From JACVRX01 sp963819885 (GTDB taxonomy: Bacteria > Actinomycetota > Actinomycetes > Jiangellales > Jiangellaceae): DNA of 64,000 nt. The notes under the pieces are model-generated. The model searched no databases and was not told where the DNA came from. It worked only from the letters and a program-made list of their open reading frames with translations. The stretch covers positions 1 through 64,000 of the forward strand of contig CAWFXV010000016.1 in assembly GCA_963819885.1 (NCBI GenBank), in the 5' to 3' direction. Within the stretch, counting starts at the first letter, position 1. Each line of letters begins with the position of its first letter. The position numbers and the translations under genes were made by a program. Below are positions 26,878-35,929 of the stretch, in pieces.

Positions 26878-28251
26878 GTGGTCGATCCAAGGGAAAGTCC
26901 GACGGTGGGGTCTGGTCAGACAGGACGCGACACGCTTCCCCAGGATCTGGCGTCCTGGCCCGTTCACGCGCCCTCACCCGCAGTCCTCGGCCAGGTCGAG
27001 ATGCTTCTGGCCGGGATCTTCGGACCGGCTGCCGAGCTGACAGTCGAGGTGCCGCTCGCCGTCGGCGACGCTTCGGCCGAGGCCGGCCATCTCGTACTCA
27101 CTGACGAGGAGGGGACACCTCTCGCCGACGTCATCGTCGAGAAGGTCTCGGCCGGTCGCAACGGAGACAACGCCGTCGTGGCCGGAACGGTCGGCGCGCT
27201 GCGACCGTTCCACGTCGGGCCGTTCCACGCACTCCGGAAGTGGCCGGACGAGGTGCGTCGGGAGCTGGTGGGCGTCCCCGCTGTCGCCGTCGTGCTGGGC
27301 CGTCCCTTGGCGACCGACGAGGAGCGCCGCTTGGCCGAGGTGGCCGCCGGCCAGGGCGCGCGGCTTCTTCTCCTGCCATGCGTGGCCGGCACGGGCCGGT
27401 CGGGACTCCCGCCGGAGGTCCTCGTCCGAGCGGTCCGGGCCTCGTTGCCGCGGCTCGCAACGCCGGCGGGGCCGCCGTTGCTCGTGCCGTTGCCGGTGGC
27501 GCCAGAGGTCGACACCGTCACCCCTGCGGGAGCCGAGGAGTTCGTCCTTGCGGCAGATGCCACTCTCGTCGACTCGGACGTGGCGCCGGATGCGGCCGGA
27601 TGGACTCGGATCGCGCGCGCCCTCGACGCCGCACCGGGTGCCCTGGAGGAGATCGTGGCCGCTGACGTTGCCTCCGTCCTGCGCCGCTGGCGCCCGCCGC
27701 GCACGGAGCGCGGCTTGACGGTGTTCTTCACCGGCTTGTCCGGGTCAGGAAAGTCGACGCTGGCCCGCGGGCTGGTCGACGCTCTGGTCGAACGAGGCAG
27801 GTCGGTGACATTGGTGGACGGCGACGCGGCCCGCCGGCTGCTGTCGTCCGGTCTGGGTTTCAGCCGCGCCGACCGCGATCTCAACGTGCTCCGGATCGGG
27901 TGGGTTGCCAGCGAGGTGACCCGCCACGGCGGGGTAGCGGTCTGCGCACCGATCGCGCCGTTCGCCGAGACCCGCGCCGAGGTACGCCGCATGGTCGAGC
28001 GCAACGGCGGTTTCGTCCTCGTGCACGTCGCAACTCCGCTCGCCGTGTGCGAGGCACGGGACCGAAAGGGTCTCTATGCCAAGGCCCGGGCGGGCCTGGT
28101 CGCAGAGTTCACCGGCGTGTCCTCGCCGTACGAAGTGCCGGACGACGCGGACTTCCGCATCGACACGAGCATGATGTCCGTCGACGACGCCGTGGCCGTC
28201 GTAGTCGACTATCTCGAAAAGGAAGGCTGGCTCGCTCCGATCGTCAGCTGA
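26878..28251 (+). CDS. cysC: Adenylylsulfate (APS) kinase with degenerate sulfurylase-like N-terminal domain
   Basis: 457 residues from GTG 26878. Residues 280-457 are an APS kinase: Walker A GLSGSGKST (286-294), LGFSRADRDLNVLRIGWVAS, CAPIAPF, and VCEARDRKGLYAKARAGL. The CAPIAPF form is typical of bifunctional sulfurylase/APS kinases. Residues about 35-270 resemble the PUA-like and sulfurylase portion of those fusions but are short, and I see none of the QxRN or GRDH-like catalytic motifs. The kinase motif usually DGDNVR reads DGDAAR (314-319). The protein probably makes PAPS from APS, with ATP sulfurylase supplied by cysDN at 33-35 kb. Its end overlaps the convergent vapC by 8 bp. Confidence 0.82.
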   Translation: MVDPRESPTVGSGQTGRDTLPQDLASWPVHAPSPAVLGQVEMLLAGIFGPAAELTVEVPLAVGDASAEAGHLVLTDEEGTPLADVIVEKVSAGRNGDNAVVAGTVGALRPFHVGPFHALRKWPDEVRRELVGVPAVAVVLGRPLATDEERRLAEVAAGQGARLLLLPCVAGTGRSGLPPEVLVRAVRASLPRLATPAGPPLLVPLPVAPEVDTVTPAGAEEFVLAADATLVDSDVAPDAAGWTRIARALDAAPGALEEIVAADVASVLRRWRPPRTERGLTVFFTGLSGSGKSTLARGLVDALVERGRSVTLVDGDAARRLLSSGLGFSRADRDLNVLRIGWVASEVTRHGGVAVCAPIAPFAETRAEVRRMVERNGGFVLVHVATPLAVCEARDRKGLYAKARAGLVAEFTGVSSPYEVPDDADFRIDTSMMSVDDAVAVVVDYLEKEGWLAPIVS

Positions 28252-28624
28252 TTGGTGTGATGATCACGGTCTTGCCCGCGGCCGTCATCAATGCAGCGAT
28301 GTCATCCGGGTCGCCGGTGAGGATCTCATCACCATCCTCCGCGAGGTCGACGATCGAACCATCCACAACGTCTGCCTTCCCAGACTCGCGCAGAAGGACT
28401 CCGATCGAACGGGACCGCTTGCGGGTGAGTTCGGCCTCGTCGACCCCTTGGAGCAGTCGGCTGAGACGGACCTGTCTCGCCGGATCTCGCCACACTTGGG
28501 CAACCACGGCAGTGGTGGTGAGGACCGCGGTCTCTGTGCGCTCTGCTCGCTCCAGGAAAGCGCGCACGCCTTGATGCAGGCGTTCGTAAGCAATGAGGGC
28601 GCCGGCGTCCAATACGAGGCTCAC
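28244..28624 (-). CDS. vapC: VapC-family PIN-domain toxin
   Basis: 126 residues. PIN core: D6 in MSLVLDAGALIAYER, the conserved Glu region near HQGVRAFLERAE, DVVDGSIVDLAED with a central acidic residue, and ILTGDPDDIAALM with the C-terminal acidic pair. Closest to the MSLVLDAGALIA subfamily common in actinobacteria. It starts 4 bp inside vapB, so it is translationally coupled. Predicted ribonuclease toxin, target unknown. Intact. Confidence 0.88.
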   Translation of the reverse strand: MSLVLDAGALIAYERLHQGVRAFLERAERTETAVLTTTAVVAQVWRDPARQVRLSRLLQGVDEAELTRKRSRSIGVLLRESGKADVVDGSIVDLAEDGDEILTGDPDDIAALMTAAGKTVIITPIS

Positions 28625-28881
28625 GCCGCGCCGCGCTGTGGCTTCGTCACCATCGATCGCTGCCGAGCCCCGACGATCAGTCGGTCGATATCCTCGTCCG
28701 ACAGCACTCCCGCATCCTCGGCCAACTCGTCGAGCGCGGCGCGAAGATAGCGCCGCCGGACCTTAGCCGCGGCTGCCGAGGCCAGCCACGTGGACATGCT
28801 GACGCCCTCTTCCGCAGCCGCGGCTCGGATCGAATCGGCAAGCTCGGCATCGAACGACACCGAGAGCTTCTTGACTGCCAC
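28621..28881 (-). CDS. vapB: VapB-family antitoxin
   Basis: 86 residues from GTG 28881 (MAVKKLSVSFDAELADSIRA): a ribbon-helix-helix beta strand followed by two helices (EEGVSMSTWLASAAAAKVRR), then an acidic tail (ELAEDAGVLSDEDIDRLI) that would contact the PIN toxin. An overlapping ATG four bases upstream is out of frame. The promoter places transcription start at or next to the GTG, so a leaderless mRNA is likely. It should bind the palindrome just upstream. Intact. Confidence 0.85.
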   Translation of the reverse strand: MAVKKLSVSFDAELADSIRAAAAEEGVSMSTWLASAAAAKVRRRYLRAALDELAEDAGVLSDEDIDRLIVGARQRSMVTKPQRGAA

Positions 28882-28887
28882 ATGGCC

Positions 28888-28916
28888 AGAATACTGTGCT
28901 ACTACCGTAGTAGCAA
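28888..28916 (-). promoter_or_regulatory. vapBC promoter with 9-bp palindromic operator
   Basis: Minus strand: -35 TTGCTA (28916-28911), 17-bp spacer, -10 TATTCT (28893-28888), six bases, then the vapB GTG. TGCTACTAC c GTAGTAGCA (28897-28915) is a perfect 9-bp inverted repeat that overlaps the -35 and fills the spacer. This is a classic layout for autorepression by the toxin-antitoxin complex. Confidence 0.65.
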
Positions 28917-28939
28917 GATCATTTGCGCTCGCTGCGGGC

Positions 28940-28988
28940 GATCTTGAGGCAGTTATGCCGGTCAGATCGGCGCGCCTGTCTCAAGATC
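28940..28988. terminator. Inverted repeat after the PQQ-dehydrogenase-like gene
   Basis: GATCTTGAGGCAG (28940-28952) pairs with CTGTCTCAAGATC (28976-28988) with one mismatch and a 23-base loop. It lies between the end of the minus-strand gene at 29017 and the vapBC promoter. It could end transcription from 29017 before it reads into vapBC. Confidence 0.45.
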
Positions 28989-29016
28989 GTTTAGCTCGGC
29001 AGTCGATCGCCGAGTG

Positions 29017-31324
29017 TTATCGGAACCGCGCGGTGTAGGTCGTAGCAGTGGCGGGCGCGGCGATGGTGTGCGTCTGCGCTCCCCCATCGGACCATGAAGC
29101 GAAGTTATAGGACTTCTTGCCTTTGTTTTGGGGGACAGGGCACTGATCGTGTTGGTCGATCCCACGATCACCGTGCGGCTGAACGTCGCCTTCGCTGCGG
29201 TCCCGTTCAGCGGTGAGCTCCAGCCCGCCGGGGATGGTCTGGAAGGTCAACGTGACCGTCTGCGGATCGAGCTGCACGCTCGTTGCGTCGGTCAGGCCGC
29301 CGGAATCGGTCGCGGTCAGACGCAATTCCAGGTACGACGGGTATTCGTGGTCCGGCGCGGTGAAAAAGCCACTCGCCACTCCGGCGAAGCTCTGCACGGT
29401 GTGTTCGTGGCAGTTGGACGGGCAGTGGTGCATGGATCAGATGTCCAGGTGAGCGCTGACGCCGGCAGCGCGCCCTGCTGGGGGTCAGTAGCAGAACCGG
29501 AGAAGGTGATAACGTCGCCGACCTTCCAGGTCGTGCCCGCCGCAGGCGTGGTGATGGTCGCGGTCGGAGCCGTGTTGCCGACCGAGATCGTCACCGAATC
29601 GGTGTCGGATGCGCCCTGTGAGTCCGTCACTCGTAGCGACGCGGAGTAGGTGCCCTGTGCTGTGTATGTGAAGGCCGTCTGCTCAGCCGTGGAGTCGTCG
29701 AACGCGCCGTCGCCATCGAGATCCCAGGCGTAGCTCAGCGTGTCCCCCGGATCGGGGTCGCTCGAACCCGTGCCGTCGAAGGTCACTGTCAGCGGTGCGG
29801 CGCCGGTGGTAGGCGTGGCCTGGGCAACCGCAGTGGGCGGCTGGTTGGCGATGAAGTACCGGATGCGCCGGATCGTCCCACCGTCGAAGTCGACGTAGAA
29901 CAGGTCGCCGCCTGGACCGGTCTCGAGGTTGACCGGGTTGGCGGCACCGGCGACAAACGTTCGGATCTGGCCCGGCGCCGGCTTGCCATCGGCCCCCTTG
30001 GGCATCGCCCAGATGCAGTCCCGCGAGTAGTCGGCGAAGAACAGGGCGTCGTCGTACTCGGCCGGATAGGAGCTCTCGCGCGGCCGCGAACTCGAACTCC
30101 AGCCCGGCGATCGAGGAGCTGCCGGTCGGGCAGGTCTCGTCGGGCACGACCGGTTGCTGTGGTGGTACGCGTGGTACGGCGCGGTCACCGCACCCGGCAC
30201 TGTCCGTACAGGTTCTCGCAGATGTTCAGGTTCGCGCCGTCGTACCCGGACTGGCGGCCGGCGCCCTCGTAGCAGGGCCAGCCAAAGTTCTCGACGGCAG
30301 AGTCGTTGAGATCGGAGACTACGTTGATCTCCTCCCACGTGCCCCAGCCGACGTCGCCCACCCATAGTTCGTCGGTATCCGGGCGATGGGTGAACCGGAA
30401 TGGGTTGCGCAGCCCGTACGCGATGATCCGCCGGGCGTTCGGATCGGCGTTGGTGGCGAGCGGGTTGTCCGGCAGGCCGGCGCCGGTGGCCGGGTCGACC
30501 CGGATGATGGTGCCGTCGAGGCTGACCGGGTCACTCGTCGTTCGCAGGTCCTGACTGCGCAGCGCGCCGCCCTCCGCCGTCGGAGGACGTTAATGCGTGC
30601 CCGGCGCGCCCGGAGGATCGCCACACGGATTGACCGGGTTGCCGTCCTGACCCCAGTCGGCGAAGTTGAAGCTGGCGCCGTCGCCGCCGCTGGCGTAGAG
30701 CGCCCCGTCGCGACCGAACTCGACCGTGCCAATGGAGTGGCTTGGGTACTGCTGGCACCAGTCCTCGATCAGTACCTGCTCGGATCCGACCATCACGTTT
30801 CCGGACGCCTGGAGGCGGGAGAGCCGAGCGCTCACCACACAGCCGTCGGCGGTGGCTCCGGGGGGCGTAGGACACCCATCCGAGGTCCCTCCAACCGATC
30901 CCCAAAGGGGGGCTGTTCCGCCGATCGCGGCGTCATGCGTGTAAAGGACGTGAACCCAGGGGTTCGTGGGGAACTCGGGATCGAGGGCCAAGCCGAGCAG
31001 GCCACGGTCCCAGAAGTTGTGCACCTGCGTCCGCAAGTCGGCGAAGACAGTCGGAGTGGTATCACTCAGGTTGTCGAAGACCTTGATGAGACCGCTCTTC
31101 TCGGCGACGAACACCCGTCCATCGGACGCGAATCGCACGACGGTGGGGTTTGTCAGGCCGCTGAAGACCGTCGTCTCCTGGAACCCCTCGGGCAGGGTCG
31201 CACCTTCGGCGGCCGGCGTCGGAGGTACCGCAACCGCCGCAGTCACGGCCAGAGCCGCGACCACGGCAAACCGCGTCGTCCGTGCCTTGGGCCACCGCAT
31301 GCCCCGTGACCGGTTCGCAGACAT
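29017..31324 (-). pseudogene. Secreted PQQ-dependent glucose/sorbosone-dehydrogenase-like propeller with PKD domain, frameshifted
   Basis: Start ATG 31324 with GAGGGGG upstream and a signal peptide (VVAALAVTAAVAVPPTPAAE). The propeller reads TLPEGFQETTVFSGLTNPT, RVFVAEKSGLIKVF, FWDRGLLGLALDPEFPTNPW, YPSHSIGTVEFGRDGALYAS, then after a shift near 30590 YGLRNPFRFTHRPDTDEL and FGWPCYEG. Further shifts near 30220 and 30090 lead to FFADYSRDCIWAMPKG and DFDGGTIRRIRYF. A PKD domain follows (TPTTGAAPLTVTFDGTGSSD, LSYAWDLDGDGAFDD), then a beta-rich domain with shifts near 29430 and 29220 and a last segment ending ATATTYTARFR. About 760 residues when corrected. Probably an exported sugar oxidoreductase or carbohydrate-binding propeller. 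A paralogue lies at 42.9 kb. Confidence 0.72.
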
Positions 31325-31369
31325 TCAGGCCCCCTCAAATATTGCGTGTCTCGTCGGTGCGTCAGGTCA

Positions 31370-32935
31370 TCAGTGCGGTGTCGGCTTTCCGCGCTGGGTG
31401 GGGAAGTCGGCTGCGCGCACACCTGCTCCCTCGGCAGGGTTCGGGAAGATCGACGGAGCGGGGAACGGTGCGCTCGCGATCGTTCCGAAGGTGTCGGTGC
31501 CGGTTGCCCGTGACTCGGACCAGAACGGGTGGAAGATCGCCCCGCTCGACGCCAGGCCTTCGTAGTCGCCGACGAAGAAACCTCGTGCCACAGGTGCGTC
31601 ACGCATGTCGAACGACGTAGCGGTGACTCGCTCCTCGCTCCAACTCGCCCCGCCGTCGGTCGATCTGAGGAACCACAGATCGGTCTCGAGCTCTGGGGTC
31701 GTCGGGTCGTTGTTACGGAAGTCGTAATACGTGACGCCCAGGTTTCCCTGCGCGTCCACCTCGATGGACGCAGTGAATGCTTGCGTCGTCGCCACTGCGT
31801 TGATGCGCACCGGATCCGACCAGGTGAGTCCCCCGTCAGTCGACTTGGCGAAGGCAATCTGGTCGCGCTCGAAGCCGGTGAAGCGCGCGTCCTGCCACAC
31901 GACGTACACGTTGTTCGTCGCTGGACGACGATCGGTGGCGATATCAGGAATGATGTCCCCGGTCCGCACGTCCTCGCCGGTCTCCGGATCGGTCACGGCG
32001 ATGGTTCCGAGGCGGTTGATCGGAATCTCCCCCGACCAGGTCGCGCCCTTGTCCGTCGAGCGGAGCACCGAGATGAAGCCGAACTTCCGCTTCAGCTTGT
32101 TGTCGTTGCGGAAGACCGTCATCACATTGGTCAGGTCCCCGTCGGGCAACACCGCGATCTGGTTGCCGATCGTCTGGTCGTTCTGTCCGGGGTCGAAGAT
32201 CGAACGCGCTGCTTCCCAGGTGGCGCCGCCGTCGGCCGTGCGCGCGAACCAGGTCGGGCCGCGGAACGCTGCGGCGGTCAGGAATGACCTCCCTTGCGAG
32301 CGCTCGACGGGAAACACCAGCCGGTCCCAGATGGCATAGACGTAGTTGGGGTCGGTCCAGTCAGCGGTGATGGACTCCTTGTCGTTGAAGACATGCGGGT
32401 CGCCGTCGAGCCGGATCGTCTGAACGGCACCCCAGGTCTGTCCTCCGTCGGTGGACTCGCTGACGAGAATCGCATTGGCGAGATCGCGCGTGTTGTTGAA
32501 TGCGAGCGTGATCTGGTAGGCGTCGCCATCGGGTCCGAAACTCACCCACGGGTCAGTCGCCCGTTCGAAGTCACCAGCCGACCCAGCCGCGGCACCGTTG
32601 CAGCGGGAGAACTTCGGCCATTGCGCCAACGGGAGTTGAGTCCAGGTCGTGCCGCCGTTGTTCGACAGACTCACGCCCTGGCCGCTGGCCCCACCGTCGG
32701 AGAACCGGTCCTGTTGGTAGACCCCGACCACCCGGTTGGGATTCGTGGGATCGACGTCGATCCACGGTTCCACCTCGGATCCGACGTACAGCGTCCCGGT
32801 TTGTGGCGCGCCATGGCAGTTCGCGGGAAACGGGCTTGGTCCGCTCGCTTGGCCGGCCGGTGCGATCGCCGCGCTTGCCCACGGAGCTCCAGCAAAGATC
32901 AACAAAGCTGCGGTACCCAAGACAATGCGCCGCAT
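31370..32935 (-). CDS. Secreted sialidase/BNR-like beta-propeller protein
   Basis: 521 residues with a signal peptide (IVLGTAALLIFAGAPWASA). Six Asp-box repeats are visible: SNNGGTTW, STDGGQTW, TADGGATW, STDKGATW, STDGGLTW, STDGGASW. They mark a sialidase-type six-bladed propeller. I do not see the FRIP motif or the full Arg triad of true sialidases, so a glycan-binding or other hydrolase role is as likely. Start at ATG 32935 with GGGGGG upstream. It lies between the PQQ-like gene and the cys operon and is intact among broken neighbours. Confidence 0.78.
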   Translation of the reverse strand: MRRIVLGTAALLIFAGAPWASAAIAPAGQASGPSPFPANCHGAPQTGTLYVGSEVEPWIDVDPTNPNRVVGVYQQDRFSDGGASGQGVSLSNNGGTTWTQLPLAQWPKFSRCNGAAAGSAGDFERATDPWVSFGPDGDAYQITLAFNNTRDLANAILVSESTDGGQTWGAVQTIRLDGDPHVFNDKESITADWTDPNYVYAIWDRLVFPVERSQGRSFLTAAAFRGPTWFARTADGGATWEAARSIFDPGQNDQTIGNQIAVLPDGDLTNVMTVFRNDNKLKRKFGFISVLRSTDKGATWSGEIPINRLGTIAVTDPETGEDVRTGDIIPDIATDRRPATNNVYVVWQDARFTGFERDQIAFAKSTDGGLTWSDPVRINAVATTQAFTASIEVDAQGNLGVTYYDFRNNDPTTPELETDLWFLRSTDGGASWSEERVTATSFDMRDAPVARGFFVGDYEGLASSGAIFHPFWSESRATGTDTFGTIASAPFPAPSIFPNPAEGAGVRAADFPTQRGKPTPH

Positions 32936-32996
32936 GAGACCCCCCTACCCCAAGCTGAACGATAGTGCAGGGCATGGCCCCGGTGAAGAGGTCCCG

Positions 32997-34248
32997 TTAT
33001 CTGGCTTCGGTGATCATTCCAGCACCGATGGTGCCGTTCGTCGCCTCGTCGACCAGGATGAATCCACCGGTGGCGCGATTGCGCCGGTACTCGTCGGCGA
33101 GCAACGGCGCCGTCGTCCGAAGCCGCACCCGGCCGATCTCGTTCAGACCGAGCCGGTCGGCAGCCTCGTCGCGGTGCAGCGTGTTGACGTCCAGGCGGTA
33201 CTGAAGCTCCTTGACCAGGGTCCGCACCGACCGGGTGGTGTGCTTCAGGCCGAGCTTGGACCCCGGCTGCAGCGGCGTCTCCGTCATCCAGCACACCATC
33301 GCATCCAGGTCCTGCGCGATGGTCGGCTGGTTGTGCGGCCGGCAGATCATGTCCCCGCGGGAGACGTCGATCTCCTCCGCGAGCCGGATCGTGACCGACA
33401 TCGGCGGGAACGCCTCGTCCACCGGGCCGTCGGCCGTCGAGATCGAAGCGATCGTGGTGCCGAAGCCGCTGGGCAGGACCATCACCTCGTCGCCGGGCTT
33501 GAGGATGCCGCCGGCCACCTGGCCGGCATATCCGCGGTAGTCGACGTGGCGGTACGACTGGGGCCGGATGACGTACTGCACCGGGAACCTCGCGTCGACC
33601 AGGTTCCGGTCACTCGCGATGTGCACGTGTTCGAGGTGGTGCAGCAGCGACGGGCCTTCGTACCAGGACATGCGCTCGGACCGGCTGACGATGTTGTCGC
33701 CATGCAACGCCGAGATGGGGATGATCGTCAGATCGGCGATGTCGAGCTTGGCGGCGAAGTTGGTGAACTCGTCCGCGATCTGCTCGTAGACCTCCTGCGA
33801 CCAGCCGACCAGGTCCATCTTGTTGATCGCGAGCACCAGGTGCGGGACTCGTAGCAGCGAGACCAGGAACGCGTGCCGCCGGCTCTGCTCGATGATTCCC
33901 TTGCGCGCGTCGATCAGCACGACGGCCAGGTCGGCCGTCGAGGCGCCGGTCACCATGTTGCGGGTGTACTGGATGTGCCCGGGGGTGTCGGCGATGATGA
34001 ACTTGCGCCGCGGCGTCGCGAAGTACCGGTAGGCGACGTCGATGGTGATGCCCTGCTCCCGCTCGGCCCGTAGGCCGTCGGTGAGCAGGGCGAGGTCGGT
34101 GTACTCGTCGCCGCGCTCGCGGCTGGTCCGTTCGACGCTCTCGAGCTGGTCGGTGAAGATCGCCTTGGAGTCGTAGAGCAAGCCGGCCGATCAGCGTGCT
34201 CTTGCCGTCGTCGACCGAGCCGGCCGTGGCGAAGCGGAGCAGGTCCAC
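32997..34248 (-). pseudogene. cysN: Sulfate adenylyltransferase GTPase subunit CysN, one frameshift
   Basis: GTG 34248 overlaps the cysD stop (TAGTG) and gives DLLRFATAGSVDDGKSTLIG. One extra base near 34186 shifts the frame just after the P-loop; the rest reads YDSKAIFTDQLESVERTSRE, GITIDVAYRYFAT, IADTPGHIQYTRNM, LAINKMDLVGWS and the EF-Tu-like beta domains to 32997. All GTPase motifs are present. With CysD it makes APS from sulfate and ATP. About 415 residues corrected. The single-base nature and otherwise perfect frame suggest a sequence error. Confidence 0.9.
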
Positions 34249-35156
34249 TAGAAGTAGCCCTCTCGCTTGCGATCCTCCATCGCGGCTTCGCTGACTCGGT
34301 CGTCGCCTCGGGTCGCTCCCCGTTCGGTCAGCCGGGTCGCCGCGACCTCGTCGATGATCTTGTCGATGGTGTCCGCATCGGACGCGACGGCCGCGGTCAG
34401 CGACGCGTCGCCGACCGTCCGGTAGCGCACCTTCTCGGCGAAGACGGGTTCGTCCTCCCGCGGCCGGCAGAACTCGTTCGCCGCGAACAGCATCCCGTCG
34501 CGCAGGAACACCTCCCGCTCGTGCGCGTAGTAGATCGAGGGAACCTCGATGCCTTCCCTGGCGATGTAGTGCCAGACGTCGAGCTCGGTCCAGTTCGACA
34601 GTGGGAACACCCGGATGCTCTCGCCCAGATGGATACGGCCGTTGTAGAGGTTCCACAGCTCGGGCCGCTGGTTCTTCGGGTCCCACTGGCCGAACTCGTC
34701 GCGGAAGGAGTAGACGCGCTCCTTGGCCCGCGCCTTCTCCTCGTCCCGGCGCGCGCCGCCGAACAACGCGGTGAAGCGGTACTTCTCGACGGCCTCGAGC
34801 AGCACCGGGGTCTGGATGCGGTTGCGCGAACCGTTCGGCTCCTCACTGACCATGCCGCGGTCGATCGCATCCTGGACCGACGCGACCAACAGTTGGACAC
34901 CGAGCTCACGGACCCGCTGATCGCGGAACTCGAGCACCTCCGGGAAGTTGTGCCCGGTGTCGACGTGCATCACCGGGAACGGGATCCGCGCAGGCCAGAA
35001 CGCCTTCTCGGCCAGCCGCAGCGTGACGATGGAGTCCTTGCCGCCGGAGAACAACAGCACCGGGCGCTCGAACTCGGCCGCGACCTCGCGCAGGATGTGA
35101 ACGGCCTCGGCCTCGAGCATGTCGAGCTGAGTCAGCTGGTATTCGGCGGTGGTCAT
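34248..35156 (-). CDS. cysD: Sulfate adenylyltransferase subunit 2 (CysD)
   Basis: 302 residues from ATG 35156. PP-loop LLFSGGKDS near residue 37, then VMHVDTGHNFPEVLEFRD, ALFGGARRDEEKARAKERV and LSNWTELDVWHYIAREGIE, ending in EDRKREGYF, the usual CysD C-terminus. It activates sulfate to APS with CysN. The frame is open upstream to 35609, but that is antisense-type sequence over cysQ. Between cysQ (11 bp upstream) and cysN (overlapping), it forms a cysQ-D-N operon. Intact. Confidence 0.96.
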   Translation of the reverse strand: MTTAEYQLTQLDMLEAEAVHILREVAAEFERPVLLFSGGKDSIVTLRLAEKAFWPARIPFPVMHVDTGHNFPEVLEFRDQRVRELGVQLLVASVQDAIDRGMVSEEPNGSRNRIQTPVLLEAVEKYRFTALFGGARRDEEKARAKERVYSFRDEFGQWDPKNQRPELWNLYNGRIHLGESIRVFPLSNWTELDVWHYIAREGIEVPSIYYAHEREVFLRDGMLFAANEFCRPREDEPVFAEKVRYRTVGDASLTAAVASDADTIDKIIDEVAATRLTERGATRGDDRVSEAAMEDRKREGYF

Positions 35157-35167
35157 CGCAGCTGGTC

Positions 35168-35923
35168 CTAGGAGTGGTTCTCTCGGATGGCAGTGAGGAG
35201 CGCCTCGGCGAGCTCCTGCCGGCAGACGAGCAAGTCTGGCAGGTACGGCTCGGGTTGGTTGTACTGCAGGGGGGATCCGTCCAGCCGGCTGGTGTGCAGG
35301 CCGGCGGCACGCGCGACCGCCACCGGCGCCGCGGAGTCCCATTCGTACTGTCCGCCGGCGTGGACGTAGGCGTCGACCTCGCCGAGCACGACGGCAGCGA
35401 CCTTGTAGCCGGCCGAGCCCATCGGCACCAGCTCGGCGCCGAGCCGGTCCGCGAGCCGCGTGGCCAGCGCCGGCGCTCGGGTGCGGCTGACCGCGATCCG
35501 CAGGCCGTTGCGGTCGGCGACCGGGCGTGGCGGCGGTTCGGCGGTGGACAGCACCGTACCGAGGGCGGGCAGCGCGACCGCGCCAGTCGCGAGTTCGCCC
35601 TCGCACCACAGAGCGACATGCACGGCCCAGTCCGATCGGCCCTCCGCGAACTCGCGCGTGCCGTCGAGTGGATCGACGATCCAGACCCGGTCTGCCGCCA
35701 ATCGACGCGGCCCGTCGGTCGCCTCCTCGCTCAGGACTGCGTCGCCGGGTCGGGCCTCCGCCAGCCGGTCGGCCAGGAAGCGCTGCGAAGCGCGGTCGCC
35801 CGCGGCACGCAACTCCGTCAGGTCCGCGTCATTCCACGACGGCGCGTCCCGCAGCCGCGCGAGCAGCGCGCCCGCCTCGGACGCGAGGCGGCTGGCCAGG
35901 GCGGCGTCGGTGAGCTGATCCAC
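35168..35923 (-). CDS. cysQ: 3'(2'),5'-bisphosphate nucleotidase CysQ
   Basis: 251 residues. Inositol-monophosphatase fold with metal-site motifs VLSEEATD, WIVDPLDGTREFAEG and the C-terminal YEWDSAAPVAVARAAG. It hydrolyses PAP, the by-product of PAPS use, or PAPS itself. Gene order with cysD and cysN agrees. Upstream, 7 bp away, is the sugar-phosphate transferase gene, so sulfate activation and polysaccharide assembly may be co-transcribed. Intact. Confidence 0.92.
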   Translation of the reverse strand: MDQLTDAALASRLASEAGALLARLRDAPSWNDADLTELRAAGDRASQRFLADRLAEARPGDAVLSEEATDGPRRLAADRVWIVDPLDGTREFAEGRSDWAVHVALWCEGELATGAVALPALGTVLSTAEPPPRPVADRNGLRIAVSRTRAPALATRLADRLGAELVPMGSAGYKVAAVVLGEVDAYVHAGGQYEWDSAAPVAVARAAGLHTSRLDGSPLQYNQPEPYLPDLLVCRQELAEALLTAIRENHS

Positions 35924-35929
35924 GAAGCG

